64,000 nucleotides of DNA from Mycobacterium lentiflavum (GCF_022374895.2 NZ_CP092423.2:434001-498000), one strand, 5' to 3'; positions 17,456 to 25,984 are shown, counted from the stretch's first letter. Notes: generated by a model from the sequence alone, not told the origin. Made by a program: numbers and translations.

Positions 17456-17620
17456 GATTTTCCGACCAATCGCGGCGGACTGTGTGTAAAGGGTTGGACG
17501 GCAGCCGATCTCCTGAAACACCCGGAACAGCTGACGAGCCCGCTGATACGTGACGGGCGCGGTGACCCGCTGCGCCCCAGCCTGCTGGAATGAGGCCCTG
17601 GAACGGGTCGTCTCGTCGGA
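17456..17620 (+). pseudogene. N-terminal fragment of an assimilatory nitrate reductase-type molybdoenzyme
   Basis: From about 17456 the + strand reads FPTNRGGLCVKGWTAADLL and then KHPEQLTSPLIRDGRGDPLRP, which is the region just after the [4Fe-4S] cysteines in NarB/NasA-type molybdopterin oxidoreductases. After a frameshift near 17580 the next expected stretch, WNEALERVV, appears in another frame. Everything before and after is missing and the fragment runs straight into a NarK remnant. The family assignment comes from this conserved stretch only; a formate dehydrogenase-like enzyme is an alternative. Confidence 0.7.
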
Positions 17621-17934
17621 TTCATCTTGCTCTTCGTGATCTCGGGGTGGGCAACGGCTCGGTCTACCAGATGATCCTGTTCATTTCGCCGCGAAATCAC
17701 TTGCACTGCACTATCTTTCGCCGGTCGACGTAATCGGGTGGGAGTGTTCGATGTCGGGCGCTTGATCGGCATCGCCGGCGCGGTCGGTGCGTTGGGCGGC
17801 GTCGGCATCAACGTCGTGCTGCGCACGTCCTACGCGCGGCCGCTAAATCCGCGACCACCGTCTTCTCGGTGTTCTGCGTCGCGGTGACCGGGGCGGCTTA
17901 CGTCCGGCGCCGCGACGCCACGTCATTGGTGTGA
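17617..17934 (+). pseudogene. C-terminal remnant of a NarK-family nitrate/nitrite transporter
   Basis: Pieces in different frames add up to the end of a NarK-type major facilitator. FILLFVISG is followed by VGNGSVYQMILF after a one-base shift; then GIAGAVGALGGVGINVVL and RTSYA appear after an in-frame stop; finally SATTVFSVFCVAVTGAAYV and RRRDATSLV end at a TGA (17932-17934). The nitrate-signature-like GNGS and GALGG motifs support the assignment. The gene is clearly dead, with a deletion before it and at least two frameshifts. The next 210 bases, to 18145, hold no recognisable gene. Confidence 0.75.
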
Positions 17935-18145
17935 GATCCGGACCCGTCCGAGGTCGCCTCGGCGCCGAATCACTTCGGCGGACCGTTTCGCCCGGACGGT
18001 AGACCGACCCTCTTCGGCCTGGTTAGCTGACGAGGGATCGGGGTACCGATCCGGGTGATCCAAACGCTGGCGTAGCCCGTGTACGTGGGGTGCGGGTTCG
18101 GTTGCAACACCCTCCAGAGGTCCCGGGTGGCCCTGGTCGGACGCG

Positions 18146-18811
18146 ATGCGAAAGGCGGACATGCTGGGGCACCTCTACGATCGGGCGCTCGGCGGCGAGC
18201 GGTGTTGGATTCGCCATGACGACGGCGAGGTTCGGGTGCTGCCGGCACACCGCTGGCTGGGCGCCCGGTGCTCCGGAGGATTGGTCGATGACCTCGACGA
18301 GGTCTTCGACGAAGCCGTCACCCAGATGTGCAGCGGGCCGACGATTGAGCTCGGCTGCGGGCCAGGACGGTTGGTGGCGCGGCTGTTCGAGCGGGGCATA
18401 CCCGCACTGGGCATCGACCGGTCTGCCACCGCGATCCGGCTGGCCGGGCGCGGCGGCGCGCCGGCCCTGTTGGGCGACGTGTTCGAGCCGCTGCCCGGCA
18501 TGGGCCGGTGGCAGACGGTGCTGCTGGTCGACGGCAATGTCGGCCTGGGTGGGGACCCGCGGCGGATTCTGGCGCGCGCCGCCGAGCTGCTGCGCCGCGG
18601 TGGGCGCTGCGTGGCCGAATTCGAGGCCGACGCGATCGGCATCCGCGCGCGCTGGGTGCGCCTGGAGTCGGCCTGCGATGTCGGGCCGTGGTTTCGCTGG
18701 GCATCGGTCGGAGTGGACAGCGCCGCCGCGCTGGCGGCCCAAGTCGGACTGACGCTGACCGGCGTTCGGCTGATCGGCGGTCGGGTGATCGCCAGCCTGG
18801 CCGCCCCGTGA
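18146..18811 (+). CDS. SAM-dependent methyltransferase
   Basis: A 221-residue class I methyltransferase. The SAM-binding motif TIELGCGPGRLVARLFERGI is near residues 66-85, followed by the acidic loop ALGIDRSATAI and motif LLVDGNVGLGGDP. The N-terminal HLYDRALGGERCWI and RVLPAHRWLG resemble a methyltransferase commonly found beside Rv0218-type molybdoprotein genes in actinobacteria. The stop overlaps, as GTGA, the GTG that starts the dead Rv0218-like remnant, so it was once co-translated with it. It is the only intact member of the island from 17456 to 19592. The ATG at 18161 is an alternative start. The substrate is unknown, and with its partners gone the gene may be on its way to loss. Confidence 0.8.
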   Translation: MRKADMLGHLYDRALGGERCWIRHDDGEVRVLPAHRWLGARCSGGLVDDLDEVFDEAVTQMCSGPTIELGCGPGRLVARLFERGIPALGIDRSATAIRLAGRGGAPALLGDVFEPLPGMGRWQTVLLVDGNVGLGGDPRRILARAAELLRRGGRCVAEFEADAIGIRARWVRLESACDVGPWFRWASVGVDSAAALAAQVGLTLTGVRLIGGRVIASLAAP

Positions 18812-19077
18812 GCGGCTTGGGTGCCCGGTTGCTCATCCGTTTTCGGAGCCCGCTGCGCGGCCCGTGGCTGACGTCGGCGTTCGGGCTGCGTGCGTCGAGG
18901 GATGGTCGACCGTGCCGACCTGCAGCGGCGTCCGGCTGGCCGAGCCAGCTCGCATCGCGGGCGTACCCGCGCCGCGCTCGGCCCGGGTGATTTCCCTGCA
19001 GCGCGGATCATCGTGCCCGCGCTGCCGGGTGTGCACAACACCAAATGGGTGCCGCCTTCGAATTCGAAGGCAGTTGA
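18808..19077 (+). pseudogene. remnant of an Rv0218-type membrane molybdopterin oxidoreductase
   Basis: The GTG at 18808 begins VSGLGARLLIRF and RSPLRGPWLTSAFG, the usual N-terminus of the Rv0218 family. It is then joined directly to late parts of the same protein: RAACVEGWSTVPTCSGVRLA (frame 2), RIAGVPAPRSARVISLQ, then ARIIVPALPGVHNTKWV in a third frame, and AFEFEGS with a TGA at 19075-19077. More than 300 codons, including the membrane helices and most of the molybdopterin domain, are deleted, apparently in at least two events plus frameshifts. M. tuberculosis keeps this gene intact, by memory of its annotation. Confidence 0.8.
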
Positions 19078-19078
19078 G

Positions 19079-19592
19079 ATGCCAAGACTCTCAACACGTT
19101 TCGCCGCGATTTACGGATCGCATCCGCCGCACCTGCTGCCGATGCTGTCCGGCTTCGCGCTGATGGGCTACATTCCTGGTCGTCGTCAAACCCGCGACCC
19201 TGTGGAACTCCGGCACCTGGTGGCAGTCGATCGCGGTCTGGCTCGCCGCCGTCGTGGTCGTTCGCGATCTGGTGTTCTTCCCGCTCTACGCGTTGGCCGA
19301 CCGGGCGCTGTGGGCACGCTGGCAAGCGACCCGTGACTTCCCGAAAGTGCTCGCCCGCAACTACATTCGAGTGCCGGCGTTGGGGGCCGGGCTGACGCTG
19401 CTGATCTTTCTGCCCGGCACCATCGAGCAGGGTGGACCCACGTATCTTGCGGCGACCGGACAAACCCAACGGCCCTTCCCGGGCAGGTGGCTGCTGCTCA
19501 CCGTGGCGGTGTTCGGGCTAAGCGCCGTCTGCTACCCGATCCGGCTCGTTGCGGCGCGCGGCGCACCGCGCCCAGCGAAGGCAAAAACCTAA
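19079..19592 (+). pseudogene. Rv0219-type membrane protein gene with a single frameshift
   Basis: Frame 1 starts at ATG 19079 with MPRLSTRFAAIYGSHPPHLL and continues to PMLSGFALMGYI. At about 19172 the coding sense moves to another frame: LVVVKPATLWNSGTWWQSIA, then VVRDLVFFPLYALADRALWA, and on to the stop at 19590-19592. Read together these give a protein of about 170 residues with several membrane segments, close to the 182 residues of Rv0219. One missing base would explain everything, so a sequencing error is possible. Because the adjoining gene is badly degraded, a real frameshift is at least as likely. Confidence 0.75.
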
Positions 19593-19669
19593 TCTAGGGC
19601 AGAAGATCCGGCGAATTGGCAAACTTCTGGCGCAGCGATTTCGGCCAGGCTACCGGACTTCTACGCAAA

Positions 19670-19702
19670 CGTCAGTTTGCTCTGACGGGGTGGGGGTACA
19701 GT
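19670..19702 (+). promoter_or_regulatory. lipC promoter (leaderless) with upstream inverted repeat
   Basis: TACAGT at 19697-19702 ends 7 nt before the lipC ATG at 19710, predicting a leaderless mRNA. An inverted repeat CGTCAG-N6-CTGACG lies at 19670-19687, over the -35 region, and is a candidate operator. The GGTACAGTC core is the same as at fadD4. Confidence 0.6.
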
Positions 19703-19709
19703 CCCCTAC

Positions 19710-20915
19710 ATGACGGCGAGGGTCCCGAGCATGACACCGTGTCTCAAATGGTTGCTGCGGGCCCGTCCCGCCGACTATGCGCTGGCACTGAGCGTTGCCA
19801 GCGCTTCGCTACCGGTCGTGGGTAAGCACCTGGAACCACTGGGTGGTGTCACCGCGATGGGTGTCTGGGGCGCGCGGCACGCACCGGAGGCTTTCGCTGG
19901 CCTGAAGAAGGACTGGCTGACGCCGGGAATCAACGACGTGCGCCGCCGGGACCGGGAAAGCACGCACGAGGTGTCCGTTGCGGCCTTGCGGGGCATCGTG
20001 TCGGCCGCGGACCTCGAACTCGACTGGCCGGTGGTCGACAAGAAGCCGCCGATCTGGGAAGCGTTGGGGCAGCGCCGTTACCTGTACCGCCGGGCGGTCC
20101 ATTATGGCGACCACCCCGCCCAGGTGCTGGACGTGTGGCGGCGCAAGGATCTGCCGGCCCAACCGGCCCCGGTGCTGATCTTCGTCCCGGGCGGCGCCTG
20201 GGTGCACGGCCGGGCCATGATGCAGGGCACCGCCCTGATGTCGCGACTGGCCGAGCAGGGCTGGGTGTGCCTGGCGATCGACTACCGCGTCGCGCCGTAT
20301 CACCGCTGGCCGCGGCACATCACCGACGTCAAGACCGCGATCGCATGGGCGCGCGCCAACGTCGACAAGTTCGGCGGCGACCGCGATTTCGTTGCCGTGG
20401 CGGGCTGTTCGGCGGGCGGGCACCTGTCCGCGCTGGCCGGTCTCACGCCCGACGACCCGGGCTTCGCGCACCGGCTGCCGGAGGGCGCGGACAGCTCGGT
20501 CGACGCCGTGGTCGGCATCTACGGCCGCTACGACTGGGAGGATCGCTCCACCCCCGAGCGTGACCGGTTCGTCGAATTCCTGGAGCGGGTGGTCGTCAAG
20601 AAGTCCATCGCCCGGCATCCCGAGCTGTACCGCGACGCGTCGCCGATCGCGCGGGTGCACCGGAATGCTCCGCCGTTCTTGGTGATTCACGGCAGCAAGG
20701 ACAGCGTCATCCCCGTCGAGCAGGCGCGCAGCTTCGTCGAGCGGCTACGGGCTGCCTCGCATTCGATGGTCGGGTACCTCGAGTTGCCGGGGGCCGGACA
20801 CGGTTTCGACATGATCGACGGCGAGCGCGCCGGTGTGGCGGCTCATGCCACTTCGCTGTTCCTCAACCAGATCTACCGCACCAAGGTGCAGATCAGGTCA
20901 AAAGAGGTCATCTAG
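19710..20915 (+). CDS. lipC: LipC, alpha/beta-hydrolase esterase
   Basis: Esterase/lipase of the alpha/beta-hydrolase fold, 401 residues (403 in M. tuberculosis LipC). The oxyanion motif is the non-standard FVPGGAWVHG, and the nucleophile elbow is VAGCSAGGHLSAL with Ser near residue 232. The remaining triad is in IHGSKDSVIPV (Asp) and GAGHGFDMI (His). An N-terminal region of about 110 residues lacks a classical signal peptide, though M. tuberculosis LipC has been described at the cell surface. The ATG at 19710 has a leaderless promoter and no Shine-Dalgarno site. The WS/DGAT gene follows after 44 bases, which suggests joint control of triacylglycerol or wax ester turnover. Confidence 0.93.
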   Translation: MTARVPSMTPCLKWLLRARPADYALALSVASASLPVVGKHLEPLGGVTAMGVWGARHAPEAFAGLKKDWLTPGINDVRRRDRESTHEVSVAALRGIVSAADLELDWPVVDKKPPIWEALGQRRYLYRRAVHYGDHPAQVLDVWRRKDLPAQPAPVLIFVPGGAWVHGRAMMQGTALMSRLAEQGWVCLAIDYRVAPYHRWPRHITDVKTAIAWARANVDKFGGDRDFVAVAGCSAGGHLSALAGLTPDDPGFAHRLPEGADSSVDAVVGIYGRYDWEDRSTPERDRFVEFLERVVVKKSIARHPELYRDASPIARVHRNAPPFLVIHGSKDSVIPVEQARSFVERLRAASHSMVGYLELPGAGHGFDMIDGERAGVAAHATSLFLNQIYRTKVQIRSKEVI

Positions 20916-20959
20916 CGCACTCGCTCAGTAAGGTCCCTGCTTGAGGGGAAGGGGCAGCG

Positions 20960-22369
20960 ATGAAACGGCTCAGCGGCTGGGACTCGGTACTGCTGTACAG
21001 CGAGACCCCGAACGTGCATATGCACACGATCAAGGTCGCCGTCGTCGAGATCGACCCGGAGCGCCGAGATTTCGACGTCAATTCGTTTCGCCAGGTCATT
21101 GGGGCCAGGCTGAACAAGCTCGAGCCCTTCACCTATCAGCTCGTCGACATCCCGTGGAAGTTCCACCATCCGATGTGGCGCGAGCATTGCGAGGTCGACC
21201 TCGACTACCACATCCGCCCGATGCGGTTGCCCGAGCCGGGCGGTCGCCGCGAGCTGGACGACGCGATCGGTCGCATTGCCAGCACCCCGCTGGACCGCGG
21301 CCGTCCGCTGTGGGAGATGTACTTCATCGAAGGCCTGGCCAACGACCGGGTCGCCGTGGTCGGCAAGATCCACCACGCGCTGGCCGACGGAGTCGCGTCG
21401 GCCAACCTGATGGCCCGGGGCATGGACCTACTGCCCACACCGGAAAGCGGCCCGCAGATCACCGACCCCGCACCGTCGAAGTCGCAATTGGTGCGTTCGG
21501 CGTTCTTCGACCACCTCCGTCAAGCCCGCAAGCTGCCCGCGACCTTCCGCTACACCGCGCAAGGGATCAATCGGGTCCGGCGCAGCTCGCGCAAGCTCTC
21601 GCCGGAGCTGACGATGCCCTTCACGCCGCCGCCCACCTTCCTCAACCACCGGATCACCCCGGAACGCCGGTTCGCGACGGCCACCCTGGCGCTCGCCGAC
21701 ATCAAGGCGACCGCCAAGTTGTGCGGCGGGACCATCAACGACGTGGTGCTGGCCATCTCCACCGGGGCGTTGCGCACCTTGCTGCTGCGTTACGACGGCA
21801 CGGCCGAACCGCTGCTGGCTTCCGTCCCGGCGAGTTTCGACTTCTCACCCGAACGGATATCGGGCAACTACTTCACCGGGCTGATGATCGCGCTGCCGGC
21901 CGACCTGGATGACCCGCTGGCGCGGCTGCAGGCCTGCCACGACAACGCGGTTTCCGCCAAGGAGGCCTTCCACCTGGTCGGCCCCGAATTGATCAGCCGG
22001 TGGTCGAACTACATGCCGCCCCTGGCCACCGAATCGTTCTTTCGCTGGGCGTCCAGCCGCGACGGCCAGAACAAGGTGCTGAACCTGCCCATCTCGAACG
22101 TGCCCGGACCCCGCGAGCATGGCCGGGTCGGCGGCGCAAAGGTCACCGAGATCTACTCAGTCGGACCGTTGACCGCGGGCAGCGGACTCAACATCACCGT
22201 GTGGAGCTACGTCGACCAGCTCAACATCTCGGTGCTGTCCGACGGCGCCACCGTCAAGGACCCGCACGAGGTGACCGAGGCGATGGTCGCCGACTTCATC
22301 GAATTACGCAGGGCTGCAGGCCTTTCCGAAGAGCTGACGCTGGTCGAGGAGGCGATGGCCCCGGCCTGA
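20960..22369 (+). CDS. wax ester synthase/diacylglycerol acyltransferase family protein, Rv0221-type
   Basis: A 469-residue member of the WS/DGAT family, which esterifies acyl-CoA to diacylglycerol or a fatty alcohol to make storage lipid. The active-site motif HHALADG occurs in KIHHALADGVASANLMARG near residue 140. Other family stretches are MKRLSGWDSVLLYSETPNVH at the start, a PLDRGRPLWEMYFIEGL block, GGTINDVVLAISTGALR, and the late NLPISNVPGPREH. The length equals that of Rv0221. GGGGAAGGGG provides a ribosome binding site. It follows lipC by 44 bases on the same strand. M. tuberculosis Rv0221 has weak acyltransferase activity in vitro by the literature as I recall it. Confidence 0.92.
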   Translation: MKRLSGWDSVLLYSETPNVHMHTIKVAVVEIDPERRDFDVNSFRQVIGARLNKLEPFTYQLVDIPWKFHHPMWREHCEVDLDYHIRPMRLPEPGGRRELDDAIGRIASTPLDRGRPLWEMYFIEGLANDRVAVVGKIHHALADGVASANLMARGMDLLPTPESGPQITDPAPSKSQLVRSAFFDHLRQARKLPATFRYTAQGINRVRRSSRKLSPELTMPFTPPPTFLNHRITPERRFATATLALADIKATAKLCGGTINDVVLAISTGALRTLLLRYDGTAEPLLASVPASFDFSPERISGNYFTGLMIALPADLDDPLARLQACHDNAVSAKEAFHLVGPELISRWSNYMPPLATESFFRWASSRDGQNKVLNLPISNVPGPREHGRVGGAKVTEIYSVGPLTAGSGLNITVWSYVDQLNISVLSDGATVKDPHEVTEAMVADFIELRRAAGLSEELTLVEEAMAPA

Positions 22370-22517
22370 GCGGTCCGGCCGTCGCAACAACCCCGAAATT
22401 CGGTAACGAGACTCTCTCCTGGTGCCAATGCCATTTCCGCCGGCGGCTACCATCAGTCGGTAACAGCCACCGGTTTGCCACCGATGCCACCGACGTAAAA
22501 GGAGATGGGCAGCTACC

Positions 22518-23297
22518 GTGAGCACCGACGAAGCCAACGAGCCCGAGGTTCTGGTCGAACAGCGCGGCCGAATCCTGATCATCACGATTAACCGGCCCAA
22601 GGCCAAGAACGCGGTGAACTCCGCGGTGGCCAATGGCCTGGCGGCGGCCGTCGATCGGCTCGACGAGGAACCCGGCCTATCGGTGGGCATCCTTACCGGG
22701 GCCGGCGGCTCGTTCTGCGCGGGCATGGATCTCAAGGCGTTTGCCCGCGGCGAGCTGCCGATCGTCGAGGGCCGCGGCATGGGATTCACCGAGCGCCCGC
22801 CGGTCAAGCCGCTGATCGCGGCGGTAGAGGGCTACGCGCTAGCCGGCGGTACCGAGCTGGCACTGGCCACCGACCTGATCGTGGCGTCCAAGGACTCGGC
22901 CTTCGGTATCCCGGAGGTCAAGCGCGGCCTGGTCGCCGGTGGTGGCGGGTTACTGCGGCTGCCGCAGCGCATCCCGTCGGCCATCGCGATGGAGCTGGCA
23001 TTGACCGGCGAGAACCTCTCCGCGGAGCGCGCCGCCGCGCTGGGCATGGTGAACGTGCTGGCCGAGCCGGGGACGGCGCTGGACGCCGCGATCGATCTGG
23101 CCGAACGGATCGCCGCCAACGGGCCGCTCGCGGTGGCCGCCACCAAGCGGATCATTGTCGAGTCCCGCGGCTGGAGCCCCGACACCATGTTCACTGAGCA
23201 GAACAAGCTGCTGGCTCCGGTCTTTTCGTCCAACGACGCGAAGGAGGGCGCGATTGCATTCGCCGAGAAGCGCGCTCCCCAGTGGACCGGCACCTGA
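22518..23297 (+). CDS. echA1: EchA1, enoyl-CoA hydratase
   Basis: Crotonase-family enzyme of 259 residues, hydrating 2-enoyl-CoA in beta-oxidation. Family motifs: INRPKAKNAVNSAVANGLAA, the oxyanion segment GGSFCAGMDLKAF, GYALAGGTELALATDLIVAS with a conserved Glu, and AFGIPEVKRGLVAGGGGLLR with the second acidic residue. The GTG start has AGGAG about 14 bases upstream, a little far; an alternative start is not obvious. A 148-base gap precedes it and holds two direct CGGTAAC repeats (about 22401 and 22459). The downstream acyl-CoA synthetase is 69 bases away in the same direction, so a ligase and hydratase pair recurs here, as at fadD4. Confidence 0.92.
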   Translation: MSTDEANEPEVLVEQRGRILIITINRPKAKNAVNSAVANGLAAAVDRLDEEPGLSVGILTGAGGSFCAGMDLKAFARGELPIVEGRGMGFTERPPVKPLIAAVEGYALAGGTELALATDLIVASKDSAFGIPEVKRGLVAGGGGLLRLPQRIPSAIAMELALTGENLSAERAAALGMVNVLAEPGTALDAAIDLAERIAANGPLAVAATKRIIVESRGWSPDTMFTEQNKLLAPVFSSNDAKEGAIAFAEKRAPQWTGT

Positions 23298-23366
23298 GAT
23301 TCGATACACTATGTTCGTAGAGTCCGCGTCTGGGCGCAAAAGGGTTGGGATGCAAAGGGATCGAGT

Positions 23367-24878
23367 ATGAGCATTTCGTTGCTTCTCGAGATGGCTGCGT
23401 CGAGCAACCCCGACCGCACCGCCGTCGTCTCGGGGGAAACCCGGCTGACGACGCAGGAGCTCAGCGATCTGGCCGACGGCGGCGCCGGAGTCATTGCGGA
23501 ATCGGGCGCTCAGCATGTGGCCTATGTGGGCGTCGGCGGCGCGATGCTGCCGGTGCTGATCTTCGCCGCGGCCCGCGCCGGCCTGCCGTTCACCCCGCTC
23601 AACTACCGGTTGTCCGCCGAGGGCATCCAGACGCTGATCGAGCGGCTACCCGAACCCCTGGTCATCGTCGACAGCCGCTATCAGGACATGCTCGGCGATT
23701 CGTCCAAGCGGGTGATGGATTCCGACGACTTCCTGGCGGCCGCCCGCACGGCCGAACCTGCAGGTCTCGCGTTTCCCGACCCGGAGTCGGTCGGGATCGT
23801 GCTGTTCACCTCCGGCACCACGTCGCAGCCCAAGGCCGTCGAGCTCTCGCATAACAACCTGACCAGCTATGTCACCGGAACCGTCGAATTCGACTCGGCC
23901 GCAGAGCTTGACGCGGCACTGATCTGCGTGCCGCCGTATCACATCGCCGGCGTCGGGGCCGCGCTGTCGAATCTGTACGCCGGTCGCAAGATGGTCTACC
24001 TGCCCAACTTCGATGCAGGTGAATGGGTGCGGCTGATCGGCGCCGAGCATGTGACCACCGCGACGCTGGTGCCGACCATGCTGGACCGCGTCGTCACCGT
24101 GCTCGAGACGGGCGACTATCAGTTGCCGTCACTGCGCAACCTGGCCTACGGCGGGTCGAAGGTCGGCCTGCCCCTGGTGCGCCGGGCACTCGAACTGTTG
24201 CCGGATGTGGGCTTCGTCAACGCCTACGGGCTGACCGAGACGAGCTCGACGATCGCGGTACTCACACCCGACGACCACCGCGCCGCGCAAGCGGCGTCGG
24301 ACACGGCCGCCATCAAGCGGCTGGGCTCGGTGGGCCGTCCGGTGCCCGGCATCGAAATCGAGATCCGCGACGACGACGGCAACGTGCTGCCGGCCGGTGC
24401 GACCGGCGAGCTCTTCGTGCGCGGCGAGCAGGTGTCCGGGCGCTACACCGGAATCGGCTCGGTGCTCGACGAAAACGGTTGGTTCCCAACCAAAGACATC
24501 GCGATGCTAGATGACGAGGGCTACCTGTTCATCGGCGGGCGCAGCGACGACACCATCATCCGCGGCGGCGAGAACATCGCGCCCGCCGAGCTGGAGGAGG
24601 TGCTCGTCGAGCATCCGCACGTGCGCGACGTCGCCGTCGTCGGCGTCGACGATCCGCAGTGGGGACAGGCTATCGTCGCCGTGGTGGTCCCGCGGCCCGG
24701 TGCCGACCCCGATCCCGAGGAATTGCGAGAGCATGTCCGAAAGGCTTTGCGCGGTTCGCGCACCCCCGACCGCGTAGTGTTCCGCGACGAATTGCCGACC
24801 ACCCCCACGGGCAAGGTCTTGCGGCGGGAAATCATCGAAGATTTAGCAGGATCGCAGGCCGCACCGGCCGAGCAGTAA
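23367..24878 (+). CDS. acyl-CoA synthetase (FadD family)
   Basis: ANL-superfamily ligase of 503 residues. Motifs are complete: phosphate loop IVLFTSGTTSQPKAVELSHN, the A5 motif NAYGLTETSS, the A7/A8 segment FPTKDIAMLDDEGYLFIGG followed by RSDDTIIRGGENIAP, and the A10 Lys in TPTGKVLRREI. It activates a carboxylic acid, chain length unknown, to the CoA ester. It lies between echA1 and a small conserved-looking gene 16 bases downstream, with a convergent TetR regulator after that. It has no counterpart at this place in M. tuberculosis as I remember the order. ATG with a weak AAAGGGAT site is taken as start. Confidence 0.9.
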   Translation: MSISLLLEMAASSNPDRTAVVSGETRLTTQELSDLADGGAGVIAESGAQHVAYVGVGGAMLPVLIFAAARAGLPFTPLNYRLSAEGIQTLIERLPEPLVIVDSRYQDMLGDSSKRVMDSDDFLAAARTAEPAGLAFPDPESVGIVLFTSGTTSQPKAVELSHNNLTSYVTGTVEFDSAAELDAALICVPPYHIAGVGAALSNLYAGRKMVYLPNFDAGEWVRLIGAEHVTTATLVPTMLDRVVTVLETGDYQLPSLRNLAYGGSKVGLPLVRRALELLPDVGFVNAYGLTETSSTIAVLTPDDHRAAQAASDTAAIKRLGSVGRPVPGIEIEIRDDDGNVLPAGATGELFVRGEQVSGRYTGIGSVLDENGWFPTKDIAMLDDEGYLFIGGRSDDTIIRGGENIAPAELEEVLVEHPHVRDVAVVGVDDPQWGQAIVAVVVPRPGADPDPEELREHVRKALRGSRTPDRVVFRDELPTTPTGKVLRREIIEDLAGSQAAPAEQ

Positions 24879-24894
24879 GTAGAGGACGAAAATC

Positions 24895-25191
24895 ATGATC
24901 AAGAACGGAACCCGCCTCACCAGTCAGGTGTGTGACACCCAGGTGATCGTCGTCAGGAGCTCCGACAGCCTCGACGATCTGCGCTGCGGCGGGGTCCCGA
25001 TGGTGCCGATCGGTGGCGAGCGCTCGGGCGAACTCGACCCGGCTTTCGCCGAGGGCACCGTGATGGGCAAGCGCTATGTCGACGAGGCCGGCGCCGAGGT
25101 GCTGGTGACCAAGCCGGGCGCGGGGAGCCTGAGCATCGGTGCGACTCCGCTGGCACTCAAAGAGGTCAAGCCGCTGCCGGCGAGCGACTAG
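24895..25191 (+). CDS. small conserved-type protein downstream of acyl-CoA synthetase
   Basis: A 98-residue protein without a recognised domain. It has two cysteines (VCDTQVIVVR and LRCGGVPMVP) and a Gly/Val-rich beta-type composition ending in ALKEVKPLPASD. No signal peptide or membrane segment is present. GAGGA lies about ten bases before the ATG, and only 16 bases separate it from the ligase gene, so they form one operon. The spacing of cysteines in short beta segments could suit metal binding, but this is speculation. Its stop shares CTAG with the convergent TetR stop. Codon use matches the neighbours, which supports a real gene. Confidence 0.7.
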   Translation: MIKNGTRLTSQVCDTQVIVVRSSDSLDDLRCGGVPMVPIGGERSGELDPAFAEGTVMGKRYVDEAGAEVLVTKPGAGSLSIGATPLALKEVKPLPASD

Positions 25192-25829
25192 CCGTCCTGC
25201 TTGCCGGGCATCCCATTGCGGGTGACGAATTCCCTTGCCTTGATCAGGAATTCGAGCTGCTCGCCGACCTGGCTGAGCGGGAGCACCGAGCGGGTCGAGC
25301 GGGCCAGCACGATCGCGCCTTCGAGCGCCGAAATCGAGGTCACCGCCAGCGAGGCGGCGTCGTCGTCGTTGAAGCCATCCTTGGCAAACGCCCGAGTCAA
25401 TGCCGTGCACCAGCGGCCCAGGATCATGCCGGCTTCACCGGTCAGGTCCTGATCGGCTTCGTCCGAGCTAATCGCGGCCGCGACCACCGGACAGCCGGCG
25501 AGGAAGTCGCCGTCGGTCAGCAGACGCTCCCAGAGTTCGATGAACTCGCGCAACAGCGTGCGGGCGCCGTGGTCGGCGGCGGCGTCGATGGTGGCGGTGA
25601 TGGCATCCCCCGAATACCGCAGGGCCTCGCTGAGGATCTGGTTGCGGCCTTCGGGGAAGTGGTAGTAGACCGAGCCGCGGGGGGCGCCGCTGCGGGCCAG
25701 CACGGCGTCGATCGTGACGCCGGCGGCTCCGCGCTCACGCATCACCTCGGCGGCGCTGACGAGCATCTTGGTGCGGGTGCCGCCACGCTTCGTCGACGAA
25801 GGTCGGGGTTCGACGTCGCTGGTCGGCAC
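25188..25829 (-). CDS. TetR/AcrR-family transcriptional regulator
   Basis: A 213-residue regulator. The N-terminal helix-turn-helix is evident: RTKMLVSAAEVMRERGAAG, VTIDAVLARSGAPRGSVYYH, then FPEGRNQILSEALRY. The C-terminal domain includes FLAGCPVVAAAISSDEA, typical of the LmrA/YxaF branch. Two starts compete. The GTG at 25829 has GGAGG seven bases upstream and is chosen. The ATG at 25856 adds nine residues and overlaps the stop of the small upstream ORF as ATGA, which would give translational coupling. A strong promoter with a palindrome lies further upstream at 26050-26087. It is convergent with the fadD operon, which is a likely target along with its own promoter. Ligand unknown, perhaps an acyl-CoA. 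Confidence 0.88.
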   Translation of the reverse strand: MPTSDVEPRPSSTKRGGTRTKMLVSAAEVMRERGAAGVTIDAVLARSGAPRGSVYYHFPEGRNQILSEALRYSGDAITATIDAAADHGARTLLREFIELWERLLTDGDFLAGCPVVAAAISSDEADQDLTGEAGMILGRWCTALTRAFAKDGFNDDDAASLAVTSISALEGAIVLARSTRSVLPLSQVGEQLEFLIKAREFVTRNGMPGKQDG

Positions 25830-25852
25830 TCGCGTACCTCCTAGAGTTGACG

Positions 25853-25984
25853 TCATGCAGCGTGCGAATGCCGCGATACCGGCCAGTGCATGTTACGCGG
25901 GCTGAACCGGAATGACGGGCGCTTTAGGTCGGGCACCTCGCGGGTGAATTGATAGCCGGCGACGTTGAGTTCGATGATCCACAT
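25853..25984 (-). CDS. 43-residue small ORF in the TetR leader
   Basis: A short frame on the minus strand: it begins MWIIELNVAGYQFTREVPDL, continues KRPSFRFSPRNMHWP and ends in RHSHAA. GGGAG lies eight bases before the ATG, and the TGA overlaps an in-frame ATG of the TetR gene. A convincing promoter sits 66 bases upstream (26050-26078). No family is recognised. It may be a real small protein, a leader peptide controlling tetR translation, or chance. The good ribosome binding site and the ATGA overlap favour translation. Confidence 0.5.
   Translation of the reverse strand: MWIIELNVAGYQFTREVPDLKRPSFRFSPRNMHWPVSRHSHAA

Noticed and set aside
17425..17826. upstream extension of lipW
   Set aside because: The sequence is the antisense of the nitrate-reductase and NarK remnants; the ATG at 17424 matches the known LipW start.
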